Shown one piece after another: positions 1-10,090 of a stretch of 64,000 bases of DNA; the first letter of the stretch is position 1, and every line of letters begins with the position of its first letter. The translations under genes were made by a program, and so were the position numbers. This DNA is from Cymodocea nodosa (lineage: Eukaryota; Streptophyta; Magnoliopsida; Alismatales; Cymodoceaceae): contig CM072335.1 of assembly GCA_036874045.1 (NCBI GenBank), positions 9,568,001-9,632,000 on the forward strand, in the 5' to 3' direction. The notes below the pieces were generated by a model that was not told the DNA's origin, ran no database searches, and saw only the letters and a program-made list of their open reading frames with translations.

Positions 1-851
1 TTGAGAAACAATATAAATGAACTTGAATTAGAGATAGATAAATTAAAACTAAGAGAGCAAGATTTAAATTCTACCTTTGAGAAATGGAATTTAAGTCAAA
101 CTAAGTTAGACAAACTAACTAGTACCCCTGCGGTGTCTTATAAATTTGGCTTAGGATTTGATTATCCTGAATATCCTGAATCTCAAGCTAATAAAGGATT
201 TATTAGTTGCAGTTCAAGTAAATCTATGACTAAAATTCCTTTTATTATGAAACAAGGTAATAAATATGTAGAAGTAGGTACTTCAAGGGATGAATCATGC
301 AGTAATAATATAAATCAATGTGATTTGTCAAATTGTACTTCTAACATGACTGTAAATGTTTCTTAAATTCTTGTTTCTTGTTCTAGAAATTCAGTTTCTA
401 ATGTTTCTAAAATTTCAGACAATTATAGTAAACTGAAAATTCAGAAACCAGAGCATGTAATTCAATACACTGGTATTAGACCAATTACTCATTCTGCATG
501 TGATAAAACAAAAATTCTTGTGTAGAAAAGGATTTTGTATGTACGGAAAGTGTTAATACAAGTACAAAATCTTGGTATGAACTTACAGAATTGTATAAGC
601 ATGACCAAAATAAATTAACATCTGATAAAAATATGTTTGGTCTTGATTGTACTACATCTGAAAACAAAAAGAATGATTGCAAAAGCAATAATGCTATATG
701 TGAGTATGAAGTTAATGATAAATCAATAGTACTTACAACTAATAAGAATATAAATGATAATGTTAAACTATTTTTAAACAAAAAGAAGAAATATACGTTT
801 AATGAACTTGGTCCTCAACAACATTGGGTACCAAGAAAAAGTTTTTCTTAA
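1..851 (+). pseudogene. Gag C-terminal coiled-coil tail (retained-intron region) of A1
   Basis: The first 120 codons are heptad-rich (INELELEIDKLKLREQ...), like the end of the coiled coil in A2 at 22958-23500. A frame-1 stop at 364-366 and frame changes break it; the last open stretch is 591-851. It ends in the motif GPQQHWVPRKSFS followed by TAA at 849-851, 12 bases before a 3' splice site. Sirevirus Gag proteins usually end in a GP..WVPK-like motif. In the family's spliced form (A3) this whole segment is absent, so it is both the Gag tail and an intron. The donor for A1 would lie left of the window. Confidence 0.8.
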
Positions 852-863
852 TTTGTGTTGCAG
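841..863 (+). other. 3' splice site between Gag tail and protease, A1
   Basis: A pyrimidine-rich stretch (GTTTTTCTTAATTTGTGTTG) runs into CAG at 861-863; the exon starts GAGGAAACA at 864. The position equals the junction used in spliced-looking copy A3 (24935/24936). The in-frame TAA at 849-851 would be removed by splicing. The donor is not in the window. Confidence 0.7.
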
Positions 864-3042
864 GAGGAAACAACATCAAAATGGATCTTAGACAGTGGAG
901 CGTCAAGTCACATGACTGGAGAAAAAAGTCTATTACAAAATTTTACAAATACCATGAAAGTAAGTGTAACATTTGGAAATAAAAGCAAAGATAAAATCAT
1001 AGGTATGGGCAATGTTCAAATAACTCCTACTTGTGTTATTTCAAATGTACTATATGTAGAAAATCTAGGATTTAATTTGCTGAGTGTCATAAAACTAACT
1101 GAAAATGGATATTATGTAGTGTTTGAAGATAATATATGCAAAATAATTGATAAAAATACAAATGAAATTAAGTTTATTGCTAAAAGAAAAGGTTATGTAT
1201 GTATTTTATCTTTACCTTCTAGTGTAGTTGATTTAAATTCATGTTTGCTAGCTGAAACTAGTGATGCATATCTATGGTATAGAAGGATTGGGCATATAAA
1301 TATGAGACTGTTACATCAACTATCTAGAAAACATTTAGTGAGAGGTTTACCAAAGATTAAATACTCAAAGAACTTTACTTGTGATGCATGTGAGTTAGGT
1401 AAACTTCAATAAAACTCTTTTAAATCCAAAATTGATATTTCAAGCAAGAGAGTCTTAGAACTTATACATATGGATCTATTTGGACTAACAAGAATTATGA
1501 GTCTTGGTGGTAAACGGTATGTATTTGTTTTAGTAGATGACTTCTTTAGATACACTTGGGTATATTTTCTAGCATCTAAGACAGAAGTTTTTGAAAAATT
1601 TAAAATGTTTTGCAATTTTGTTCAAAATGAGCAAAGTGTCTCTATTCAAAAACTTAGGAGTGATCATGGAACTGAATTTAATAATGATCAAATGGATAAC
1701 TATTGTAATGAGCATGACATTGATCACAAATTTTCTTTTCCAAGAGCACTGTGTCAAAATGGTGTTGTTGAGAGAAAGAATAGATCACTTCAAGAAATGG
1801 CCAGAACTATGTTGAATGAACATAAGTTACCTCAAAATCTGTGGGCTGAAGCAGTAAATACAGCTTGTTATGTTATTAACAGAAGTCATTTAAGACCTCA
1901 TGTTAATAAAACTCCTTTTGAAATTATGTTTAATAGGGTTCCAAAAATTTTCTATATGAAACCATTTGGCTACAAGTGTTTTATTCTTAATACTAAGGAA
2001 AAAAGGGATAAATTTCAAGCCAAATCAGATGAAGGAATTTTTGTAGGTTACTCTACTAGAAGTAAAGCCTATAGAGTATATAACAAGACTTTTAGGACTA
2101 TTGAAGAAACCCTCCATGTAAGCTTCAACGAAAATTCTCTTAGAGAATCTCAATCTAAAGTTGATAATGATGATATGATCAATTTTCCAAATGAGTTAGA
2201 GATCAATAGAGAGATTGATGATTTATCTGAGAAAATCAAAAATATGAACTTAAATGATCAAACTAATGATGAAAGTGATGGACTTTCAAATGTTGATGAG
2301 AATATTGAGGAAAATCAGAGAAATTGGCGTTATTCTTCATCACATCCCATTACTCAAGTCATTGGTAATATTAATGAGGGAGTTAAAACTAGAGCTTCAG
2401 TAAATTTAAATAGTATGTGTATGTTTGTTTCTATGGTGGAATCAAGGAATATACGAGAAGCATTATCTGATGAAAATTGGATAGTGGCAATGCAAGAAGA
2501 ACTAAATCAATTCATCAGAAATGATGTATGGGAATTAGTTTCTCCACCAGAAAATCAGTCCATAATAGGTACAAAGTGGATCTTTAGAAACAAAACTAAC
2601 GAAATTGGTCAAATTATAAGGAATAAAGCTAGATTAGTTGCACAAGGGTATACACAGGAAGAATGATTAGATTATGATGAAACATTTGCTCCTATGGCTA
2701 GGTTAGAAAGTATTAGAATATTATTGGCCTATGCTTGTTATATGGATTTTAAATTATATCAAATGGATGTAAAGAGTGCATTTCTAAATGGTTTAATTAA
2801 TGAAAAAGTTTATGTAAAACAACCACCTGGATTTGAAGATATTAAAAATCCTGACTTTGTGTATAAATTGAAGAAAGCCTTATATGGTTTGAAGCAAACA
2901 CCTAGATCATGGTATGAAAGATTGTCTACTTTTTTAATAGAAAAAGGCTATGTGATGTGTAAAATGCTTAAACTCCACATAAATAAAAAGACAAATATTA
3001 TTGATGATGTTGTTCACCTCATAGAATTTATATACTTATTAT
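864..3042 (+). pseudogene. pol: Copia pol (protease-integrase-RT), A1, internally deleted
   Basis: Polyprotein that processes Gag-Pol, copies RNA to DNA and integrates it. The protease has ILDSGASSHMTG with the catalytic Asp at 891-893. The integrase zinc region follows (RRIGH...CDAC, about 1280-1400). The integrase core shows the D-D-E set in HMDLFG, LRSDHGTEF and NGVVERKN. The RT start has [13 protein letters not shown] and YQMDVKSAFLNG. A TAA at 1410-1412 and a TGA at 2665-2667 interrupt it; 1470-2666 is open. After LIEKGY (about 2950) the sequence jumps to the end of RNase H seen in A3 at about 29567. About 1 kb is therefore missing, including YVDD and nearly all of RNase H. The junction is a short shared GGCTAT. 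Confidence 0.93.
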
Positions 3043-4554
3043 AAATATCTAAAGTAATATCTAAACTGCTGCTTAAGATACTATGTATTTATTGTAAAAT
3101 CATAGTGGTATCTTATTGATTTTAAGTAGTTTATCAATTTTAATAGTTTTTACGATTTTAAGTGGAAGTGTAAATGAAAAACATTAAATACTTCTGACAT
3201 TCTGAAATTTTGATTAAATGTTTTCTTTGAATCAAGGAAAATGCATATGATCATGCATAAATTTGACTTAATTGATTAAACTTGTAGAATAAGTTATATG
3301 TAACTCATCTTAAACTGTTAATCAAAAGTATAAGCTTATTGAAACTGATTCATATTCCCAGTATAATCATAGAAGTAAAAATTGTATGAGATTTGTGTTT
3401 TATTGCATCTGTATTAATGGAATACATATATACTGTGCTTAAAATGAAATGTGCTTACAAAGTAAAAATCTTTGATAGTTTATTGATCAGTTTGATCACG
3501 AGCCTTTTGTACTTGAGCAGATAGGTATGTAAGGATTGTTGTCCAGAAAAAGGATTCTTTAAATCTGGCAACCTAAGGTCCTCATCAGATCTGGGATTGT
3601 TGACTGAAAGCTCATTACACGGGTACATTAGAAAGCTCTTGTATGATTCAAGCTTTTCAAACTAACTTTTAAAGAAAATTATCAATATTTACTGTTTTGA
3701 AGAGAAAAAATTGTTTCATTAATTACAGATATCTTTGAATCGCATATTGTTTATACCAATATGATTACTGATTTATTGAATCAACATTAGTACTTTTGAA
3801 AACGTTTATTTGAGATACATTCTTTTATTCTCCTTGAATTAATTGAATTGAGTTCAAAGTTGTGTTTTGATTCATATACAGTAGGAATTGATTCTGGAAA
3901 TCATTTTTGATGATGTCAGGATAACGAAAGTCTCTGAAAAGAAAATGTAAAAGTATAGTTATACTTAACATCTATTGTCACTACAAGTATATTTTGTATT
4001 TTGATTGAATATATTTGAAGTATATTTGTAGGGGGAGGATTAACAATGTCAAAAACAGATTAATATCATTCATAATACAACTCTTGGTTAATCTGAATTA
4101 ATGTCCTCTTAAAATCTTAATGAAATAATTTAAAAAGACAAACAAACTATTTTAGATTCAAAGGACAAAAATGTTCGAATAGTTTGAAATGTTCTCAAGA
4201 TAATGTTAAGTTTAGCATGTGTGTTGTTTTCGGAACGTTTTAGTTGGAAGCATCCAAAACTTGTATTAGTGTACTAACTAGACGTTATGTTAGATAAGGT
4301 AACGTGCAAAACTGCCTCTAGACAGCGTTTTACTCGTTAGGTTAGTTAACTCAATGAGTTATACTTGAATATTTCGGGTACCTTGATTGAATAAACTTTA
4401 TTCAATATTTATTTAATTTCTAAACCCGACTTCTCTTCACGTTGAGTTATACGCCTAAAAACCCTATTTAAACACTTATTACACGGGGACTTAGGTTATT
4501 TGTAAACTTTGTCAAGAAAATCTTTCCCGCTTGTTGCTGTTACAACCTGCAACG
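3043..4554 (+). other. Noncoding region between pol and post-pol ORF, A1
   Basis: No ORF is supported here. It is colinear with A3 29583-31152 and, inverted, with A2 17511-19104. Around 3593-3616 is a block (GGGATTGTTGACTGAAAGCT...) that recurs almost unchanged in family B at 49003-49027. Near 4030-4045 is a GGGGGAGGATT purine tract. The last 250 bases hold several GTTAGTTAACTCAATGAGTTA-type motifs and the promoter-like site listed separately. Confidence 0.7.
4457..4472 (+). promoter_or_regulatory. Telo-box-like and TATA-like site before post-pol ORF, A1
   Basis: AAAAACCCTA (4457-4466) overlaps TATTTAAA (4465-4472), 83 bases before the ATG at 4555. The same pair occurs at the same distance in A2 (17593-17600, minus strand) and, with T-to-C in the TATA, in A3 (about 31057-31072). 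In plants AAACCCTA motifs are common near start sites. A separate promoter for the post-pol ORF is an inference. Confidence 0.45.
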
Positions 4555-6795
4555 ATGGTCTCCAAGTTCTACAAAGGTCGTGGAAGAGGAAAAGGCAAAA
4601 GCAGAAGAGATGCAAAAGGAAAAGAAATAGAGAATGATGAAGTTCCACGTACTTGGTTCAAGAAAATATTTCGAGTGGACAAAAGGTTAGAAGAACTTTA
4701 TAGAGATTACTTCTTTTCTCAAGATATATTAGATGAAGTTAGACAAGAACTTCAACATACTGATGCAAGTATTACATACATGGGTATTCGAAGTAAATAT
4801 GATAGAGAATACAGAATGAAATGTGCTGAGATTGCATTTTGGAACAGTATGCAAAATATTTGGAAAAAGGTGTAGGTTCATCAAATAGAACTCCTCAAAC
4901 TCCTATAAACGGTACAAGACTACATGTATTTGAGGAAGAGCATGAATCAGCTATCCCTACTCCTTTATATTCAAAACAAGTAAAATCAGAAATTGTTGTA
5001 GACAAAACAAAAGTTGACAGTCTTCGAAAGGCCGTTGCAATAGAAAGTGCCTTAGAAGAATTAAAGTAGAAAACTTTTATGGAGCAATTTGAAAAGAAAA
5101 CAGCAATACTTGAAAAGGAGAAACAAAAATGTTATAGAAGAAGGAAAGTCAAAAAAATTATGTCTAAGGAAACAAAGTCTATTGAAAAAGGAAAATCAGA
5201 TGAAAATTTATTTCCAAAGGACAATGTATGTCTAGACATTGTACCTTATTGTGCATTTGATAAACTCATCAGTTCCGAACACACTAAAACTGATGAAGAT
5301 AATGAGACTTTATTTTCCCTTGCTAGAAAACTTGAGAAGAAATCCAAGTCAAATATGAGCTCAAGTTTTTCTATTAGTACAAGTCCTGATGATGCAGAAA
5401 TTGACAAATTAGAGCATCAGGCACTTGACATTGAACAAGTTATTGCAGATATAATTGACAATGTTGAGGTAGTAACTAGTTCAAAGGTTGAATTGTCTGG
5501 AGTAGTAGATATTGAAAATGTTAAGACTCCAGAAGAGCTAAAAGTTAACCAGCCTTCTACAGAATCTATAGAAGCAGAGTCTGAGAATTTACAGCATGAA
5601 TCAATGGAAATATCTGTTGAATAAAATGAACAATTACAGACAGATACATCAGCTATAGAATTTGTGGAAAAATTGTACTCTGAACATTCTATAGAGACTG
5701 AACAGATGAATGTTGAGCATATTGACAATGTTCCTAACACTGTTGAAGCTGAAGAATCAAGCTTACCTGAGTAGCTTCAAGATAATATTTTGGAAGAGGA
5801 ACAACATGACATTCATTTTGAAGAAGAGGTTCCTGAAGATGAATTAAACTCTAAATCACAACTTCAGGTATCACCTTCTTTGTGTACAATATTACAAATT
5901 CAAGGTAATGCAATTCATTTTAGATCTGAAGAAGCATTGCAGAAATACAATAATCTGATTACATGTTAGATTCTGCATGCTCGTCCAATAAAATTCAGAA
6001 ATTTGATGGAAATAAGAGATTTGTTTGAGTTTCAAGGCCTCATTAAATTCTTGCCAGTAGGAACGAAATGGAAGCAATACACAGAGCTTATTGCAGCTTT
6101 TTATAGCAATCTGGACAAGAATGGAAATTTTCTGAAAACTCAAATAAATGAACAGGAGTTTATATTGTCTCTTGAGTTAATTTTTGAAGTTTTAGGATTA
6201 AAGAATGAAGGTGTTGTTGTTACCAACAGATTTGACATAATAAGACAATTGGAATGGAACATTCAGTCTTTATCAAAAATTCCAGATGTATATTTTGAAA
6301 TGAGATTAATGGAAAATCTGAATGCAGAGGCAAGGTTTATTGCAAATATATTGCATGCAAATTTATTTCAGAGAGTTGGACATAATATGGAAGTCAGCAG
6401 AAGTTGTTTATATGCAACTTATAGCTTGCTGAATAGAATTCAAATCAATTGGTTTGATGTTTTCACTTCTCAACTACAGCATATGAGTTCAAAGTTATTT
6501 TATGGTGATGCTGTATGTAGACTCATTGCAAGCCAATTAAATTTATCTGACTGGCCCTCTAAAACTAAAGGCATGAGAGCATTTAGTGTCAAAGATTTGC
6601 AAAAATTTCAGGCCATGCATAAACCTCAACGACAACAACGACAACAACTTGATACAGACCATATACAATAACAACAACAAAGTTATTCAGTTCAAGCAGA
6701 ACAGCAAACCCAGCTACCTCCTGACTTAGATGTAGTGCTTAACGACATCAAAAATGATATTAGGCATCTAGGAGATAAAATATGTAATGCTATAT
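4555..6795 (+). pseudogene. Post-pol ORF, unknown function, A1 copy (broken)
   Basis: I do not recognise a named gene. The start is MVSKFYKGRGRGKGKSR, a basic Gly/Arg/Lys N-terminus. Next is a domain with LYRDYFFSQDILDEVRQEL and YMGIRSKYDREYRMK (to about 4840), then a long acidic region (about 5250-5860). A globular region follows (about 5905-6600) with FYSNL, EVLGLKN, EARFIANILHANLFQRVGH and KLFYGDAVCRLIASQ, then a Gln-rich stretch. I see no signal peptide or membrane segment, so it is not Env-like. Breaks: a 1-base loss near 4843, and stops at about 5067, 5622, 5773, 5967 and 6669 where sister copies have CAA or CAG. The C-terminal end is lost in a deletion at a TATATA run (about 6790). Confidence 0.85.
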
Positions 6796-7152
6796 ATATA
6801 TATTCTCTGTAATTATCTTTTTGATTAATGACAAAAAGGGGGAGAAATATTATAAAAAGATGATTATGATCTTAATTGCATATATATATTATAAAAGGAG
6901 ATGCTATTTAAATGGTTATTGTAATCTGACAAATGATAATTAGAAAACTGATACTTATATAATTATTGACATCTGAGAGTTTTAGTTCTGAGAGGTAAAA
7001 TTTACACAAACAATAGAAATAAGCTTAAGTGAACTTAAGTCAACAAACAAGTTTGTTGAATTAAAAGTTAACCCAACGAAGGTGCTTTGTTGTGTTAAAC
7101 ATATTTCATAATTGATTTAATATGGTTTTGTCATCATCAAAAAGGGGGAGAT
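6796..7152 (+). other. 3' noncoding region with two polypurine tracts, A1
   Basis: ACAAAAAGGGGGAGAAAT at 6831-6848 and CATCAAAAAGGGGGAGAT ending at 7152 are two near-identical polypurine tracts about 300 bases apart. The second directly abuts the 3' LTR and would prime plus-strand DNA. Repeated PPTs are a reported trait of Sireviruses. The rest is AT-rich with no ORF. Confidence 0.8.
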
Positions 7153-7339
7153 TGTTGAGTATTTTTGTTTTGATTATGTGTGCTGAATGAAAATAATCAT
7201 ATTTGCTCAATTACTATTGCTTGTGAAAAGAAATTAAAATCATCAATTAATACAGAAAAAGCTTACTGATATAAATACTTGTCTGTATTGGATCTGAAGT
7301 TAATAACTAGTCGTTTTGTTGCATTAATTTCTCATTTAG

Positions 7340-7945
7340 CTAAACGTTAAGTTAACGTGTGTTTTTATTGAAAAGCATGATATGTTTTAATGTTATATCT
7401 TCTATATCATGAACAGTGCACGTTTAGACAACTCATTAAGTTAGAGTTTTGTTTGTATAGAGGTCACGTGAGAACTCGTTAAATTAGTGGCTTAAAGGTT
7501 AAAATAGGTCACGTGATAACTCGTTAAGTTAGTGAGTAAAAGAAGAGACGAACTCGTTAAGTTAGTGTTATACACGTGGTGAAATTATAAGTTACGAATG
7601 TTGTATTGTATCACGTGAGGTGCACATGTTTAACTCGTTAAGTTAACATAACTAAACATGTTGAGTTGCTATATTGAACACTAAGGAAATGCGTTAGGTT
7701 AGCATTATAAACTTAAGTTGTTATTTTTGCACGTGGTAAAATTCTTATTATAAAAACATTTGTTTATTACTGGTTCGTTGAGTTATCATAACACAACGGA
7801 AATGGTTCGTTGAGTTATCATAACACAACGAAGATGGTTCGTTGAGATAGCATAACACCACGGACTTAGTTCGTTGAGTTAGCTGCAGTACTTGTCACGT
7901 GAAATGGCACATGAGGAACTTGTTAAGTTAGAAACGTTAAGTTAT
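7340..7945 (+). promoter_or_regulatory. U3 array of G-boxes and CGTTRAGTTA motifs, A1 LTR
   Basis: Six perfect CACGTG G-boxes lie at 7465, 7510, 7573, 7612, 7730 and 7896. They are interleaved with at least twelve copies of (C/T)GTT(A/G)AGTTA, such as ACTCGTTAAGTTAGTG and GGTTCGTTGAGTTATC. The array is kept in the other A LTRs, partly decayed by C/T and G/A changes. G-boxes bind plant bHLH and bZIP factors. That they drive LTR transcription here is inferred from their position upstream of the TATA box. Confidence 0.7.
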
Positions 7946-8197
7946 ATATATACTTTTGTTACTCATTTAGTTAACATTAAAGTAACGACTTCTTATTACA
8001 CTGATGAAAAACTTTTGGACGAGAAAGTTTATTTTGCAGGAAATTTTTTAGAGATCCAAGACTGATGATTAAAGAAAATTTGAAATATAAACATGGGTTA
8101 GAACGTGTGTTTCGATGAAGGAAAAAGAAAAGACGTGGAGAAGTGGAAAACTAGTAGTGGTTAAACGTGAAGGATATGCTTGAAATGAAGATACAGT

Positions 8198-8204
8198 TAT
8201 AAAA
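8198..8204 (+). promoter_or_regulatory. TATA box, A1 LTR
   Basis: TATAAAA followed by GGCATAGA. The same box is conserved in all four long A LTRs (13665-13671 minus, 34940-34946 plus, 36294-36300 minus). It would place the U3/R border about 30 bases downstream. Confidence 0.7.
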
Positions 8205-8764
8205 GGCATAGAATTCTCGTTGATCAATTTATCCTTGCACACAAAATGAAAAATCTTTTCAAGGATCAAACCATCCTTGCACACCAAAAGAAAAATCTTT
8301 TTCAGGGATCAAAAACACATTCTCGGGGAAAATCTTTCAAGTGGAAGAAAATTCAGTGAAACATAAAAAGGTAAGATTTTCGTCACTAAAGATTTGAAGT
8401 ATCAGAAGAAAGCAAATTCGGTGAAGCATGAAAAGACAAGATATTCGTCACTGAAGAATTGTTGAAGAAGAAAAAGAAGAAGAAGAAAGATCTCAAACAG
8501 GGAGAAAAGTTTTAAATTCCGCAAATTAGTTTTCTCTATTTGTAGTTATGAAATTGTTTAGATGATACATGGTATCAAAATATAATTGCATCTACAATTT
8601 CTAAGGAGAATTGAATTGTATATTGTAATTGAAACCTTGAATAAAAATGATTTTATGAAAACAATGTCTCGACTTGTTTTTGAGTTTTTAAGTTTCAATT
8701 ATATTTCAAAAAATATTAAAAATACACAATTCACCCCCCTCTTGTGTAGCCATACGATCCTACA

Positions 8765-9354
8765 CTTTTCTTACAGAGTGCATCATATAGTAAATGTGTC
8801 TTTGTCACAACCATATCTTTAGAATTTTCTTGGCTCTTGGCAACTTTAACAAGCTCTGCGAATTCTCTCCATTCCTCTAACATCGACGACCCTAAAAATG
8901 CTACTCTTTCTAACAACCTTGGTGATGGAATAGATGGTCCTAGCTGTTGTTCCTTAGTAATAGGTTTTTTAGCAACCAGCTCTTCAGTTGTAGGTTCTTC
9001 AGTTGTTTTCCTTTGTTGCTCCTTGATTTTCCATCAGGCATGTCTAGCAATATGTCCTATAAACCATAGTTGTGAGTTGCATCGGATTAGCTCTAGGGCA
9101 ACCCTGTTGTTTGGTCTTATTTTCCTTTCTTTATTTACAGCTACTTCTATTGCTACTTTGATTCTCGTTTCCACTATTTGAGGTATTCTAATATCTAAAT
9201 CAACCAAAACTTTTCTCCAATAGAAGATATCAGATTCTACCTTTTCTAACTCTTTCTCCCATGCCATGTTCCTAATCTTTTGTCATGTATGCCATTCCTT
9301 TGACTTCTTGAGAAATCTTGTAGTGTCAACTACTTTCTAGAATTCTGGCGTCAT
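8765..9354 (-). pseudogene. Post-pol coiled-coil ORF of gypsy C1, cut by A1
   Basis: Starts at ATG 9354-9352 (MTPEF...), with a homologous start in C2 at 63180. The visible part has KELEKVESDIFYWRKVLVDLDIRIP, an ERKIR.NN.VALELI helix and ELVKVAKSQ...LLYDAL, before A1 interrupts it at 8765. It is helix-rich with no membrane segment. I do not recognise a family. The position after integrase is where Athila elements carry an env-like ORF, but no Env feature is seen. There are several stops. Confidence 0.7.
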
Positions 9355-10090
9355 CTTTGATCTTCGTGATGTGACAAAATGGAATAAAATGATTTTGATC
9401 TCTACTATTCTAAGTTCTAAATGATTTCTATGGATAATGCCCCCAAATCCTAAGTTTTAGTATAAATAAACCTTAAGTTTTTGGCAGGTAATTAGGTCAT
9501 TTTTCCGCACAAACTCTTGCTCTCTCACTCACTTCTCTGTGTAGTTATGGTTAACTCCACAAACTAAGTTTGTAGACTTAACTATAGTACTCTGTTGAGT
9601 TATAGTTAACTCAATGGAGTAAGTTCGTTAACTTATCCTTGACTCAATAGAGTAAGTTCGTTGAGTTAAGCTTAACTCAACGGATCTCTCGTAAAGTTAT
9701 AACTAATAAAAATACTTATAATAATAATTTTTAATTTGGTCAAGATCGAAGAATTTCTGGTTTGACTAACTCTTAATTTTTCAACATTTTTGAATTTCAA
9801 TCAAACCGTTAAATTTCCTCGATTGAATTAAAATTAAATATTTTTTCTTTTTTCTACTAATTGAACCAATACCTTGCTTCGGTAAAATCAACATTTTTAC
9901 TTAATATAATATATATATTTTTGTATTTTTTTGTGTTTTAGTCAAATCGATAGATCCTTTTAGTGTGACTGTAACAATTTTTTCTTTTACCATATGGTCC
10001 AGAAAAATTGATAATTTCTTTCAGTTGAACTATGACTATATTTAAATAAGTTCTTTTTTGATAATTACAAAACAAACATATATCTTTTTC
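9355..10090 (-). other. Noncoding region between integrase and post-pol ORF, C1
   Basis: No ORF is supported. TATAAATAAA at 9461-9470 reads as TTTATTTATA on the coding strand, about 110 bases upstream of the post-pol ATG. A cluster of TAACTCAA(C/T)GGAGTAAGTTCGTTGAGTT motifs lies at 9530-9690, including a perfect 24-bp palindrome (9659-9682). The counterpart in C2 is 62662-63179. Confidence 0.65.

Larger units (their letters stand above)
1..8764 (+). mobile_element. Copia A1: Sirevirus-like LTR retrotransposon, 5' part outside window
   Basis: Ty1/copia element in plus orientation. Order seen: Gag coiled-coil tail, protease, integrase, truncated reverse transcriptase, noncoding region, long post-pol ORF, polypurine tracts, 3' LTR. 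The 5' LTR, primer site and most of gag lie left of the window. The right end is exact: the LTR ends in ...CCTACA at 8764, and minus-strand gypsy C1 coding sequence starts at 8765, so A1 is inserted in the C1 post-pol ORF. The presumed 5-bp target copy on the right is CTTTT (8765-8769); its partner is not visible. Protease-integrase-RT order defines copia. The coiled-coil Gag, doubled PPT and extra ORF point to the Sirevirus group. It is defective, with stops, frameshifts and a deletion of about 1 kb in pol. Confidence 0.93.
7153..8764 (+). repeat. 3' LTR of A1
   Basis: 1612 bp, from TGTTGAGTATTTTTG to ...GATCCTACA (TG...CA). The borders are fixed by the PPT on the left and gypsy C1 sequence on the right. 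It matches the LTRs at 13102-14725 (-), 33919-35499 (+) and 35695-37388 (-). The 3' end has the CACAATTCACCCCCCTCTTG type of sequence typical of Sirevirus LTR ends. U3 is packed with G-boxes and CGTTAAGTTA motifs. Confidence 0.95.

Noticed and set aside
1591..1815. Overlapping ORFs in the integrase region on both strands (also 21261-21507, 25639-25885)
   Set aside because: They recur only because the integrase DNA recurs; composition and the catalytic motifs fit the other frame.
4555..6795. Envelope gene, as often assigned to the post-pol ORF of Sireviruses
   Set aside because: No signal peptide, membrane segment or cleavage site is visible in A1, A2, A3 or B2; the protein is basic, then acidic, then globular.
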